DNA of 64,000 nt. Origin: Rhodococcus sp. B50 (GTDB taxonomy: Bacteria > Actinomycetota > Actinomycetes > Mycobacteriales > Mycobacteriaceae). The stretch spans positions 3,041,480 through 3,105,479 of the forward strand of contig NZ_WPAG02000002.1 of the NCBI RefSeq assembly GCF_013602415.1. Reading direction: 5' to 3'. This document shows positions 32,457 through 41,381 of the stretch, piece by piece; the first letter of the stretch is position 1; each line of letters opens with the position of its first letter. Both the position numbers and the translations under genes were made by a program. The notes below the pieces were generated by a model. That model was not told the DNA's origin. It searched no databases and saw nothing but the letters and a program-made list of their open reading frames with translations.

Positions 32457-34163
32457 GTGAGCCGCTTCGACGACTTCCTCGATCGGGTTCTCGGTACCCG
32501 CCGCGCGACCATCGACGCGGTCACCGAAGCACCGGCGCCACTGCAGCCGATCGATCTGACCGACGACGCGGTGGTCGCCGAGGCACTCGACGTCGCCGTG
32601 CGCGTCGGTGAGGTTCTTCTCGCGTCGGGTACGGGTGCGATCGACACTGCCGAGCAGGTGCGGTTCGTCGCTGCCACCTACGGCCTGGCGCAGTGCGACG
32701 TCGACGTCACCTACAACTCCATCGTGTTGTCGGCCTATCGCGGACCGACGATGCCGCCGTCGAGCACGATGCGGGTGGTGCACTACCGCTCGATGGACTT
32801 CACGCGACTCGCGGCCGTCGACCGCCTGACCCGCCGCATCCGCCGCGACGCGATCTCGCCCGCGCAGGCGCACGAGGAACTGCTCGCCATCACCACCAAG
32901 GCGCATCCGTACAACCGCTGGGTGGCGACGATCGCATGGTCGGCCATGGCCGCGTCGATCGCCGTGCTCCTCGGCGGCGACGCGCTCGTCGCTCTCGTCG
33001 CCTTCGGCTCGACGTTCGTCATCGACCGCGTCAACCGCAAACTGAATGCGGCCGGACTGCCGTTCTTCTTCCAGCATCTGGTGGGCGGGATCATCGCCAC
33101 GGCCCCCGCGATCACGCTGTACGGGATACGGGAGACCATCGGCGTCGAAGTATCCCCCGGACTGATCATCGCGGCCGGGGTGACGGTGCTGTTGTCCGGG
33201 CTGTCGCTCGTCGGTTCGGTGCAGGACGCCATCACCGGTGCTCCCATCACGGCGTCGGCGCGCTTCTTCGAGGTGCTGATGATGACGGGCGGGATCATCG
33301 CGGGCGTCGCGACGACGCTGCGGGTCGCCTCGGTGTTCGGCGCCGAACTTCCCCTCATCAGCTACGAGGCGCTACCCGATCTCACCCAGTTGCCGACGAA
33401 GATCCTGGCCGGTGCCGCCGCGGCGTTGTTCTACGCCCTCGCCTGCTACGCCGAGCGTCGTGCCCTCACAGTCGCCGCGCTCGCCGGCGCCACCGGCAGC
33501 CTGGGCTACCAGCTCGCGCTCGGGCTGTCGCTCGGCCCGATCATCTCGTCCGCCCTCGCCGCGACCGTGATCGGTTTCGCAGGTGGTCTGATGGCCCGCC
33601 GCGCGCTCACGCCGCCGCTGGTCGTCGCCGTCGCCGGCATCACGCCGCTGCTGCCCGGTCTCGCCCTCTACCGCGGCCTCTACGCGATGCTCCGCAACCA
33701 GATGGCTACCGGCATGACGGCGCTGTTCTCGGCGTTCGGCATCGGTTGTGCGCTCGCTGCCGGTGTCACGCTCGGCGAATGGCTCGCCCGCCGCACCCGG
33801 AACCCGCGGGGTGTCCTTCGCGTCGGCGCGCTGCGCCGCCCGCAGCTGCGGCGGATCCCCCGGATCCGGCTGGACAAGAACCGCCCGGTGTGGCGGCCGG
33901 CGCCCGGACCCGTCACAGGCCCGATACCGGTGGGGTCGCTGCACACCGGACCGATACCCACCGCTCCCGGAACCGGGCCGATCGCGACAGGACCGATCGC
34001 CACCGGACCGATACCCACCGGCCCGATCGGGTCGGGCCCGCTGGCGACGGGACCGATCCCCGTCACCTCGCAGGGGTCGTCGGGCCGGGAGGCCGGATCG
34101 TCCGTACAAACGACGAGAGCCACGCTGCGCTTTCGGCGCGGGCGTGACTCTCGGCGGATCTGA
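32457..34163 (+). CDS. thrE: threonine/serine exporter family protein with Gly-Pro tail
   Basis: 568 residues. The N-terminal domain (EVLLASGTGAIDTAEQVRF, YNSIVLSA) and two blocks of about five hydrophobic helices (from about residue 160, then from about 320) match the actinobacterial ThrE exporter, which expels threonine and serine by proton antiport. Start GTG 32457 has GGAGG upstream. Residues from about 481 form a Thr-Gly-Pro-Ile-rich extension of about 60 residues, beyond what transport needs. The 3' end includes a hairpin. The position next to tRNA-Thr is probably chance. Confidence 0.85.
   Translation: MSRFDDFLDRVLGTRRATIDAVTEAPAPLQPIDLTDDAVVAEALDVAVRVGEVLLASGTGAIDTAEQVRFVAATYGLAQCDVDVTYNSIVLSAYRGPTMPPSSTMRVVHYRSMDFTRLAAVDRLTRRIRRDAISPAQAHEELLAITTKAHPYNRWVATIAWSAMAASIAVLLGGDALVALVAFGSTFVIDRVNRKLNAAGLPFFFQHLVGGIIATAPAITLYGIRETIGVEVSPGLIIAAGVTVLLSGLSLVGSVQDAITGAPITASARFFEVLMMTGGIIAGVATTLRVASVFGAELPLISYEALPDLTQLPTKILAGAAAALFYALACYAERRALTVAALAGATGSLGYQLALGLSLGPIISSALAATVIGFAGGLMARRALTPPLVVAVAGITPLLPGLALYRGLYAMLRNQMATGMTALFSAFGIGCALAAGVTLGEWLARRTRNPRGVLRVGALRRPQLRRIPRIRLDKNRPVWRPAPGPVTGPIPVGSLHTGPIPTAPGTGPIATGPIATGPIPTGPIGSGPLATGPIPVTSQGSSGREAGSSVQTTRATLRFRRGRDSRRI
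33898..34074 (+). repeat. TGPI-rich repeats at the 3' end of thrE
   Basis: The translated tail repeats T/S-G-P-I/L every four to nine residues (VTGPIPV, HTGPIPT, GTGPIATGPIATGPIPTGPIG). The corresponding DNA repeats GGACCGATACC-like units, so the length is likely to vary between strains. Confidence 0.75.
34114..34153. terminator. hairpin overlapping the 3' end of thrE
   Basis: CGAGAGCCACGC (34114-34125) and GCGTGACTCTCG (34142-34153) pair with one mismatch; GCGC/GCGC extends the stem inward to a TTTCG loop. It lies inside the thrE coding end, just before the convergent mbtH gene, and could stop transcription from both sides. Confidence 0.55.
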
Positions 34164-34172
34164 CGGAAGCGT

Positions 34173-34409
34173 TCAGCTGCCTTGACGGGCCTTCTCGTCG
34201 GCTTCCATTGCGTCGCGAAGGCTCTTCGGACGCATGTCGGTCCAATTCTGCTCGACGTACTCGACGCAAGCGGCGCGCGACTCTTCGCCGAATACCACCC
34301 GCCACCCCTGCGGAACCTCGGCGAAGGTCGGCCACAGCGAGTACTGCTCCTCATCGTTGATGAGGACGTAGAAGCGGCCGTCTTCGTCGTCAAATGGATT
34401 CGTGCTCAT
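34173..34409 (-). CDS. mbtH: MbtH-family NRPS chaperone
   Basis: 78 residues. [33 protein letters not shown] and [11 protein letters not shown] contain the conserved residues of MbtH-like proteins, small partners that fold and activate adenylation domains of nonribosomal peptide synthetases. The ATG overlaps the monooxygenase stop by 4 bp. No NRPS lies in this window, so it must act on an enzyme encoded elsewhere, most likely a siderophore synthetase given its partner gene and the iron box. Confidence 0.93.
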   Translation of the reverse strand: MSTNPFDDEDGRFYVLINDEEQYSLWPTFAEVPQGWRVVFGEESRAACVEYVEQNWTDMRPKSLRDAMEADEKARQGS

Positions 34410-35800
34410 CTCGCCTCACTTGTTGCGTAGGTGTGATGGTCCGATATCCTACCAAGCTCGTCGATTCCACCCCCGGCTCCGGGCAGGCGAAGCTCCCGGC
34501 GTTCGACGATCGAGGTCAGGATCTCCCCCGCGCGGATCGCTGCGTTGGACAGCAACGACGCGGTCAGACCGTGTGTCTTCTCGGTGCCGCCCTGCAAGTA
34601 GATATCGGCCGTGATGCTCTCGGGCAGCGGCAGACGGTAGTCGCGGGCGACGGACAGGATGGGAGATTCGGGCGCGAGATCGCCGAGCAGCGGCTGCAGC
34701 GATGTCGGTTCGAAGCCGGTCGCGAGGACCACCGCGTCGCATTCGAGCGTCTCGGTGTCTCCTTCGAGATTGTTGCGGACCTCGACGGTGATTCCACCGT
34801 CGTTCTCGATCACCGACACGACCTCCGCGGCACGACGCATGAACAGGCGGCGGCGACCGCTGACCCGCTCGCGGTACTCGGTCGCGTACAGGGCCTCGAT
34901 GAGTTCCGGGGACACCACCGAATAGTTGGTGCTGCGGTGCAGCGCGAGCAGACGCTCTCGCTCCGACAGCGGTGCCGCATGCAGCTCGTCGACGACCTGC
35001 GGGTCGAAGATGCGGTTCGCGTACGGGCTGTCGTCTGCGGGGCTGTATCCGAAGCGGTTGAAGATGTTGTGGACCTCGGCCTGCGGGTAGTGCGTGTGCA
35101 GGTACTGCACGACCTCGGCGGCGCTCTGTCCGGCACCGACCACCACGAAGCGCTGGTGCTGCGGCTCCGGCATGCCCTCGATGTGAAAGAGGAAGTGGTG
35201 GTTGTGGAAGCAGCGGGCCGACTCGGTCGCCCACTTCGGGAGGCGGGCCCGCAATCCGACCCCGACCACGACGCTGTGCGCGTACACGACGTTCCCGTCG
35301 GCGGTCTGCACGGCGAAGAGGTCGGCGACCCCGTTGTGGTTGTGGACGGTCTCGACCGAGACCACCTCGGTCCCGTAGCGGACGTCGGCGGCGACACGCG
35401 TGGCCGCCCACTGCAGGTAGTCCTGGAACTCGTGGCGTGTGGGAAAGAACGTCTGGTGATTGACGAAGTCCACGAGACGGCCACGATCGTGCAGGTAGGA
35501 GAAGAAGCTGTAGGAGCTCGTGGGGTTCCGGAAGGTGACCAGATCCTTGGGGAACGCGATCTGCATCGTGGCGCCTTCGAGCAACATGCCCGGGTGCCAG
35601 GCGAAGGCCGACTGCCGTTCGAAGAAGCGTGCCCGGATCGCCGCGGAGGGATTGTCGGTGTTGTGCTCCTCGACGGCGATCGCGAGCGCCAGGTTCGAGG
35701 GGCCGAAACCGATACCGACGAGGTCGAAGACGTCCCCTTGCGAGTTGCCCTCCGACCTCCCCGCGTCATCGGCGACAAGGCTGGAACGGTCGGTCATCAC
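34406..35800 (-). CDS. L-ornithine/L-lysine N-hydroxylase (siderophore)
   Basis: 464 residues. FAD motif [44 protein letters not shown] (cited by parts), the NADPH motif [12 protein letters not shown] and [11 protein letters not shown] identify an SidA/PvdA/IucD-type N-hydroxylating monooxygenase. It makes N-hydroxyornithine or N-hydroxylysine for hydroxamate siderophores. Ornithine versus lysine cannot be settled by eye. Start ATG 35800 (or 35797), about 60 bp downstream of an IdeR-like box. Co-transcribed with mbtH. Confidence 0.9.
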   Translation of the reverse strand: MMTDRSSLVADDAGRSEGNSQGDVFDLVGIGFGPSNLALAIAVEEHNTDNPSAAIRARFFERQSAFAWHPGMLLEGATMQIAFPKDLVTFRNPTSSYSFFSYLHDRGRLVDFVNHQTFFPTRHEFQDYLQWAATRVAADVRYGTEVVSVETVHNHNGVADLFAVQTADGNVVYAHSVVVGVGLRARLPKWATESARCFHNHHFLFHIEGMPEPQHQRFVVVGAGQSAAEVVQYLHTHYPQAEVHNIFNRFGYSPADDSPYANRIFDPQVVDELHAAPLSERERLLALHRSTNYSVVSPELIEALYATEYRERVSGRRRLFMRRAAEVVSVIENDGGITVEVRNNLEGDTETLECDAVVLATGFEPTSLQPLLGDLAPESPILSVARDYRLPLPESITADIYLQGGTEKTHGLTASLLSNAAIRAGEILTSIVERRELRLPGAGGGIDELGRISDHHTYATSEAR

Positions 35801-35858
35801 TCAACTTCCGTACTAGGGGGCCGGAGCGGCCCGTGATCGGTTCGTACGAGACTCGAAG

Positions 35859-35877
35859 GTAGCTCAGGCTAACCTTT
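35859..35877. promoter_or_regulatory. IdeR/DtxR-type iron box of the monooxygenase-mbtH pair
   Basis: GTAGCTCAGGCTAACCTTT matches 14 of 19 positions of TTAGGTTAGGCTAACCTAA, with the right half-site AGGCTAACCT intact. It is 59 bp upstream of the monooxygenase ATG. Confidence 0.78.
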
Positions 35878-35981
35878 GTTCGGTGAGCGTACCAGCGCCC
35901 GACGGTCCGCGGGGCCGTCCCGACTTCCGCGATCACGAGGACCTTCGTCGCCTTCCGCAGACGGGTGCACGCCACAGACGA

Positions 35982-36018
35982 CGGGCGCGGTGGATCGTCG
36001 CCGATTCCACCGCGCCCG
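35982..36018 (-). terminator. strong terminator hairpin after the alpha/beta hydrolase
   Basis: CGGGCGCGGTGGA (35982-35994) and TCCACCGCGCCCG (36006-36018) form a perfect 13-bp stem with an 11-nt loop, 28 bp beyond the hydrolase stop codon and between it and the iron-box promoter. Confidence 0.75.
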
Positions 36019-36045
36019 CTTGCAGATTTCCCCTGCGGAGGCCCC

Positions 36046-36846
36046 TTACGAAGCCAGGAAGTCCACCAGGATCTTGTTGACCGCTTCGGGCCGCTCGAGA
36101 TAGCCGTAGTGCCCGGCGTCCGGGATCTCCTCGTAACGCGCACCCGGGACAGCGTCCGCCACCTCGCGCGACAGGTAGGCCGGGATCATCCGGTCGTCGG
36201 CGAACCCGACGGCCAGGCACGGCACCGTGATGTCGCGGTAGGCCGCGCGCCGATCGAACTCCCGGTCCATGCCGAGCTGCGCGCGCACACCCGCTGACAC
36301 CTTTCCGCCGCTGAACTCGAAAACGTCCAGCCAGTCCCGTGCGGTGTGCTCGTCGGCCAGCGATGCCGGCGACAGATTCATCACGGCCGTCACGGCGGCC
36401 TGATACTTCGGCGGCAACTCGACGCCGCTGTCGTAGAGCTGCCGCTCACCCTCGGTGAGCGTCAGCTGGAACTGGTCCATGCGGGCGTGCCCGGCGAGGA
36501 AGGCGGCCTTGCGGACCAGGTCCGGGCGGGCGAGCGCCAGCTCCTGCGCGACGCGCGCACCCATCGACGTGCCGATCACGTGGGCGGGACCGCCGAGCAG
36601 TTCGATCAACCCGGCTGTGTCCTTCACCAGGTCGTCGATGGTCATCCCGCCGAGGCTCTCACCCGACGGCGCGATGCCGCGGTTGTCGAAGGTGGCGACC
36701 CGGTAGCCGGCCTTCACGAGCGCGGGCACCTGGTGCAGGTCCCACACGCGCCCCGGACTGCCCGTGCCCATGATGAGGACGACGAGATCACCCGTCCCCT
36801 TGACCTGGTAGTTCAGCGGGATGCCGTTCACGGTGGCGATGGGCAT
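36046..36846 (-). CDS. alpha/beta hydrolase
   Basis: 266 residues. [20 protein letters not shown] gives the oxyanion region, [17 protein letters not shown] the Ser nucleophile elbow, an Asp in GFADDRMIP and the His in [12 protein letters not shown]. It resembles ester hydrolases and the alpha/beta hydrolases linked to polyketide or siderophore loci, but no substrate can be named. ATG 36846; GGTATTC upstream is not a good ribosome site, though GAGGAAGG lies at about -10. It points toward the monooxygenase gene but is separated from it by a strong terminator. Confidence 0.82.
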   Translation of the reverse strand: MPIATVNGIPLNYQVKGTGDLVVLIMGTGSPGRVWDLHQVPALVKAGYRVATFDNRGIAPSGESLGGMTIDDLVKDTAGLIELLGGPAHVIGTSMGARVAQELALARPDLVRKAAFLAGHARMDQFQLTLTEGERQLYDSGVELPPKYQAAVTAVMNLSPASLADEHTARDWLDVFEFSGGKVSAGVRAQLGMDREFDRRAAYRDITVPCLAVGFADDRMIPAYLSREVADAVPGARYEEIPDAGHYGYLERPEAVNKILVDFLAS

Positions 36847-36907
36847 GAATACCTTCCTCGACGAGAGCGCGGTGGTGCGCCGCGGGTCGGCGCCGTGACG
36901 TCGTGCC

Positions 36908-36951
36908 CTGTGAGCACACACTGCACATACACGGGAGCGCTGCGCTCACAG
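36908..36951. promoter_or_regulatory. inverted repeat upstream of the alpha/beta hydrolase
   Basis: CTGTGAGC (36908-36915) and GCTCACAG (36944-36951) are inverted; CGTGC/GCACG flanks extend the match with a two-base bulge. They lie 62-105 bp upstream of the hydrolase in a 250-bp divergent region that otherwise holds nothing I can identify. Confidence 0.4.
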
Positions 36952-37096
36952 CACGACCGTCCTACGGTACCGCGACGAAGAACTGCAGGACCGCGCCAGG
37001 ACGGCCACGGAAGGCGGGTGGCGGCGAGCTGTCCGATTCTCCTAGAGTCGAAGGACGATGCGTGCTCGCACAGAGCAGCGACCCCGGGAGGACATC

Positions 37097-37267
37097 ATGG
37101 CCGCGGACCCGACCACCGCGAACGACATCGCCGACGAGGATCTCGAACCCGTCGCCGACGAGACCGCACGACAGGCGCAACGAGTCGTCGCCGCCTACGC
37201 AGAGAACGCGGACGAGTGCCGCATGCTGCTGTCGATGCTCGGCATCAGTCCCAGCGACAAGCACTGA
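37097..37267 (+). CDS. small acidic protein upstream of otsA
   Basis: 56 residues from ATG 37097, with GGGAGGA just upstream (an ATG at 37058 is possible). Acidic N-terminal half, then helical [29 protein letters not shown]. No family recognised. It ends 38 bp before otsA on the same strand, so it is probably co-transcribed with it. Confidence 0.55.
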   Translation: MAADPTTANDIADEDLEPVADETARQAQRVVAAYAENADECRMLLSMLGISPSDKH

Positions 37268-37305
37268 CGAGCACCACACCCACCCCGCCGAAAGAGGACC
37301 AGAAC

Positions 37306-38817
37306 GTGACAGCAGGCGAAGCGGACGCAGCGGGGAACCACGACTCGCACGCCGGGTCGGACTTCGTGGTCGTCGCCAATCGCCTGCCGGTCGACCTCGA
37401 ACGGCTTCCCGACGGCACCACCCGCTGGAAGCGCAGCCCCGGCGGGCTCGTCACCGCGCTCGAGCCGATCCTGCGGTCGAACAACGGTGCCTGGGTCGGC
37501 TGGGCCGGCGTGGCCGACGCCGAGTCCGGCATCATCGTCGAGGACGGACTGACCCTGCATTCGGTGCGGTTGAGTACCGAGGACATCGCCGACTACTACG
37601 AGGGGTTCTCCAACGCCACCCTGTGGCCGCTCTACCACGACGTGATCGTCCGGCCGGAGTACCGGCGCGAATGGTGGAACTCCTACGTCGAGATCAACCG
37701 GCGTTTCGCCGAGGAGACCGCGAAGGCCGCCGCCGAGGGTGCGACCGTCTGGATCCAGGACTATCAGCTGCAGCTGGTGCCGAAGATGCTGCGGATGCTC
37801 CGTCCCGACCTGACGATCGGGTTCTTCCTGCACATCCCGTTCCCGCCGATCGAACTGTTCATGCAGCTGCCGTGGCGGACGGAGATCGTCGAGGGCCTCC
37901 TCGGCGCCGACCTCATCGGCTTCCACCTTCCGGGAGGCGCACAGAACTTCCTGTATCTCGCACGACGTCTTGCGGGAGCGCAGACCTCGCGCGGCAACAT
38001 CGGTATCCGGTCGAAGCTCGGCGTGGTCCAGGTCGGCTTCCGGTCGGTGCGCGTCGGCGCGTTTCCCATCTCCATCGAGTCGGGCCGGCTCGACCAGCAG
38101 TCGCGGAGCAGGGCGATCCGGGACCGCGCCAAAGCGCTGCGCAAGGAACTCGGGAATCCGAAGAAGATCCTGCTCGGTGTCGACCGGCTCGACTACACCA
38201 AGGGCATCGACGTGCGGCTCGACGCGGTGCACGAACTTCTCGCCGAGGGCCGCATGGACCCGAAGGACACCGTCATGGTGCAGCTCGCCACCCCGAGCCG
38301 GGAGCGGGTCGATTCCTACGTCCACATGCGCGGCGAGATCGAACGGACGGTCAGCCGTATCAACGGCGAGTACGCCGAGGTGGGCCGTCCGGTGGTGCAC
38401 TACATCCACCGCCCGGTCCCCCGCGACGAACTCATCGCGTTCTTCGTCGCCGCCGACGTCATGTTGGTGACCCCGCTGCGCGACGGCATGAATCTCGTCG
38501 CCAAGGAGTACATCGCGTGCCGCAGCGATCTCGGCGGGGCGCTGGTGCTCAGCGAATTCACCGGTGCAGCAGCAGAACTACGGCATGCGTTCCTGTGCAA
38601 TCCGCACGATCTCGACGACGTCAAGGACAAGATCCACGCCGCGATCGAGGTGCCGCGCGAGGACGGCCGGAAGAGAATGCGGGCCCTGCGCCGTCAGGTG
38701 CTCACCCACGACGTCGACCGCTGGGCCCGGTCGTTCCTCGACACCCTCGCCAACACCGGCGGCGCCGGCCGCGCGTTGATCGCGCCCGACGAGGTCGGCG
38801 AACCCGACCCCGCCTGA
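37306..38817 (+). CDS. otsA: trehalose-6-phosphate synthase
   Basis: 503 residues, GT20 family. [69 protein letters not shown] and [16 protein letters not shown] contain the UDP-glucose and glucose-6-phosphate binding residues. It makes trehalose-6-phosphate for trehalose, a compatible solute and mycolate carrier. Start GTG 37306 with AGAGGA upstream. No otsB phosphatase gene adjoins. Its position next to the mce4 genes matches the Mycobacterium tuberculosis gene order (Rv3490). Confidence 0.95.
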   Translation: MTAGEADAAGNHDSHAGSDFVVVANRLPVDLERLPDGTTRWKRSPGGLVTALEPILRSNNGAWVGWAGVADAESGIIVEDGLTLHSVRLSTEDIADYYEGFSNATLWPLYHDVIVRPEYRREWWNSYVEINRRFAEETAKAAAEGATVWIQDYQLQLVPKMLRMLRPDLTIGFFLHIPFPPIELFMQLPWRTEIVEGLLGADLIGFHLPGGAQNFLYLARRLAGAQTSRGNIGIRSKLGVVQVGFRSVRVGAFPISIESGRLDQQSRSRAIRDRAKALRKELGNPKKILLGVDRLDYTKGIDVRLDAVHELLAEGRMDPKDTVMVQLATPSRERVDSYVHMRGEIERTVSRINGEYAEVGRPVVHYIHRPVPRDELIAFFVAADVMLVTPLRDGMNLVAKEYIACRSDLGGALVLSEFTGAAAELRHAFLCNPHDLDDVKDKIHAAIEVPREDGRKRMRALRRQVLTHDVDRWARSFLDTLANTGGAGRALIAPDEVGEPDPA

Positions 38818-38830
38818 CAGCCACCTGCTC

Positions 38831-39463
38831 CTAGATCGGGGTCAACCGGCTGACGAGCCAACGCCCGTCCTGCTTGTCGAGTTCGACGCGCACCCGGCTG
38901 CCGCTGCTCACTGCTTCGGGGTTCTCCGAACTCGTCGTGATCTGGTTGAGGAACAGCAAGGTCACGGCGTGGTCGGCGTCGGCGGAGACCACCGAGGACG
39001 CCTGCACGCTCACCTGGACGCTGATCGCTTTCTCCTTGGCACCCGGCGCGATGATGTTCTTCATCAGATTCGTGTACTCGTCGCGGAAGTCGCCGGTGAG
39101 GCCTTCCGCGGCGGCCTCGGTCTGCGCGTCCACCTGGTCGTGGGTGTAGGCGAGCATCGCGACCGCTTGTTCCTCCGCCGCGACACGCGCCTCGGTCCGC
39201 GCCGTCTCGGCGGCGGACTGCTGGACGGCGCCGTAGGCGAGCCAGCCCACCAGGATCGCGAAAACCAGTGCCACGATCGACAATCCGATCGCGATGTGCG
39301 GAAGATACGAAACCTGCGAATCCGATGTGGTGTCCGAGGCAGGGGCGTCGGCGGTGGGAGTCTCCGCAGTGGTGGATCCGCCGTCCGTGTCCACAGCCCG
39401 ACTCGGCACAGCTTCGTCGGTCGTCTTGTCGAGCGTCACGCGTTCGCCCTTCTCGTCGGTCAC
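38831..39463 (-). CDS. Mce-associated membrane protein (second)
   Basis: 210 residues. A Thr/Asp/Ala-rich cytosolic stretch of about 50 residues is followed by a single transmembrane helix (HIAIGLSIVALVFAILVGWLAYGAV) and an extracytoplasmic domain of the SnoaL-like fold typical of Mas/OmamA proteins (ending RVRVELDKQDGRWLVSRLTPI). These proteins stabilise the Mce complex. It is the last gene of the mce4 operon, overlapping its neighbour by ATGA, and corresponds by position to Rv3492c. Confidence 0.82.
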   Translation of the reverse strand: MTDEKGERVTLDKTTDEAVPSRAVDTDGGSTTAETPTADAPASDTTSDSQVSYLPHIAIGLSIVALVFAILVGWLAYGAVQQSAAETARTEARVAAEEQAVAMLAYTHDQVDAQTEAAAEGLTGDFRDEYTNLMKNIIAPGAKEKAISVQVSVQASSVVSADADHAVTLLFLNQITTSSENPEAVSSGSRVRVELDKQDGRWLVSRLTPI

Positions 39464-39969
39464 GGCACGAACTCCACTTTCGACGCCAGCAATTTCCCGT
39501 TCTCGTCGCAGATCGTCACCCGCAGACGGAAGTCGCGGGCTTCCGGTTCGGCCTGATCGGCGTTACTCACCATCGCGCGCGACGCGACGAGCGACGACGC
39601 GCACGTGCCGTCCTCGTTCTGGATGCCCGCTTCGAGGACCTCACCGGTGGTGTCGACGCCGGCCTGCTGCACGACCTCCACGAAAGGCCCTTCGCGCCCT
39701 TCGAACTCGGCCTTGAAATCACCCGTCGCTCCCTCGAGCAGACGCGCGACGTCGGCGTCGGCGGAGTCCGCGCTGATGGTGGTCAGGTTGAGGACCGTCT
39801 GCCGCGCGGCCTGCAGGAAGGCCTCCCGCCGCTCGTCGCGCTCGTTCGCGGACTGCCGGTCGACGATGAGCCAGGCACCGACCGCCACGAGTGCGATCAC
39901 CAGCACGGACGCGATGATCGTGACCAACCTGGCCCACATCGGTTTCTTCTTGTCGCTCTCGTCTGCCAT
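39460..39969 (-). CDS. Mce-associated membrane protein (first)
   Basis: 169 residues. One transmembrane helix near the N-terminus (LVTIIASVLVIALVAVGAWLIV), then an extracytoplasmic domain (TISADSADADVARLLEGATGDFKAEFEG) of the Mce-associated family. The ATG shares one base with the mce4F stop (TGATG), so translation is coupled. By position it corresponds to Rv3493c. Role: accessory stabiliser of the sterol importer. Confidence 0.82.
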   Translation of the reverse strand: MADESDKKKPMWARLVTIIASVLVIALVAVGAWLIVDRQSANERDERREAFLQAARQTVLNLTTISADSADADVARLLEGATGDFKAEFEGREGPFVEVVQQAGVDTTGEVLEAGIQNEDGTCASSLVASRAMVSNADQAEPEARDFRLRVTICDENGKLLASKVEFVP

Positions 39970-41381
39970 CAGCCCTGCTGCGCCTTCATGTAACTCTCCA
40001 AGCTCCGATCTCCACCGAGGTCGGCGTGTGTGTACACGGTGCCGTCGGGACCAATGTACGTCCCGGTCTGCGGATCGATCCGTCGCGCGGCAACCCCTGC
40101 GGGAGGCGTGTCGTCTCCCCCACCGTACGAGGCGGGTGTGGGTGCGACGTTCTCCGAGGCCACCGGCGTAGGCGGCCCGGTCCACGGATTGTCCGAGTAG
40201 GTGGGGCTGTATCCGGTGCGGCACGTGTCGGGCGTCGGTGCGCGACGGCCCGGGTACTCCATGCACGGCAAGTTCCGCGCACCGCGTACCGCGTTCGGAT
40301 AGTCCTGCGGCAGTTGGCAGAACACGTCTCCGGGAGTATCGACCATGGATGTGTCGGCGGGGCTGCGCCACTGTTCCGGCGGCACGAAACCGGCCAGGCA
40401 CGGCGGCGGATCGTGCAGCTGCAGATGGAAGTCCACCACGGCACCGTCCTCGGGCGGGCCGTCGCCGGCGGCGGTGATCAGGGCCGTCGTCATCGGCGGA
40501 TACAGCACCAGGATCTGTTCGATACCCGCGTTGTAGACGACACCCACCTCGCCGACACTCACCAGATTCGAGAGCAGCAGAGGCAGGGTCGGTTTCAGAT
40601 CCTGCAACAGCGCCTCGGCTTCCGCGGCGGCGCCCGGGCCGGTGTCGAGGAGGGCCCGCAGGTCGGGGTCGCTCTCGCGGAGGCGATCGGTGAAGGTCAC
40701 CATGTCGCGTGTCCACGACCGGATCGCGTCGCTCGTGACCACCTGCGTGTCGAGCAACGGACCGATCTGATCGATCAACTGACGTGTCTCGGCGCTGTTC
40801 GCGGAGGCTTCCTGCACGAACAGGCGCGTGGAGTCGATCAGTTCCTGCAGTTCGGGGCCGGACCCGTTGAAAGCGTCGAACGCCTCGTCGACCACGGTCT
40901 GCAGCCGCGTGTCGCTGATCGAGGCGAGCAGCACGTCGGCTTGGTCGAGCAGGGCACCGACTTCCTGCGGCACGATCGTGCGGTCGGCCGGGATCACGTC
41001 GCCGTCGGCGAGACGCTCACCGTCGGCGCCGTCGGCCCGGGGCACGAGGTCGACGTACTGCTCGCCGACGGCCGACACACTGCGCACCGCCGCATCCACA
41101 TCGGCCGGGATCTTCGCGTCGCTGTCGATGGACAGCAACGCCTCGACCCCCGTCGGCGACAGGCTGACGCTGCGGACGGTACCGACGGTGTTGCCGCGGT
41201 AGGTGACGTTCGAATGCGGATACAGACCACCGGTCGACTGGAGTTCGACGACGACCTCGTACCGCCCGACCCCGAACAGCGACGGCAGCCGCACGTACAT
41301 CAGCGACATCACGACGAGTCCGACGACCGTGAGGATCGCGAAGATCGTGAGCTGGATGCGGACGAACCGCGTGAGCATCAT
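39969..41381 (-). CDS. mce4F: Mce family protein Mce4F
   Basis: 470 residues. An N-terminal membrane anchor (IQLTIFAILTVVGLVVMSLMYV) is followed by the MCE/MlaD domain (YEVVVELQSTGGLYPHSNVTYRGNTVGTVRSV), a long helical region, and a C-terminal Cys-containing segment (PPEQWRSP, ARNLPCMEYPGRRAP). Six Mce proteins form a tunnel that carries sterol across the periplasm to the YrbE permease. The start is one of two ATGs at 41381, overlapping the mce4E stop. Confidence 0.93.
   Translation of the reverse strand: MMLTRFVRIQLTIFAILTVVGLVVMSLMYVRLPSLFGVGRYEVVVELQSTGGLYPHSNVTYRGNTVGTVRSVSLSPTGVEALLSIDSDAKIPADVDAAVRSVSAVGEQYVDLVPRADGADGERLADGDVIPADRTIVPQEVGALLDQADVLLASISDTRLQTVVDEAFDAFNGSGPELQELIDSTRLFVQEASANSAETRQLIDQIGPLLDTQVVTSDAIRSWTRDMVTFTDRLRESDPDLRALLDTGPGAAAEAEALLQDLKPTLPLLLSNLVSVGEVGVVYNAGIEQILVLYPPMTTALITAAGDGPPEDGAVVDFHLQLHDPPPCLAGFVPPEQWRSPADTSMVDTPGDVFCQLPQDYPNAVRGARNLPCMEYPGRRAPTPDTCRTGYSPTYSDNPWTGPPTPVASENVAPTPASYGGGDDTPPAGVAARRIDPQTGTYIGPDGTVYTHADLGGDRSLESYMKAQQG

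Noticed and set aside
36903..38834. 643-residue frame overlapping otsA in another phase
   Set aside because: Arg/Pro-rich shadow; otsA motifs occupy the other phase.
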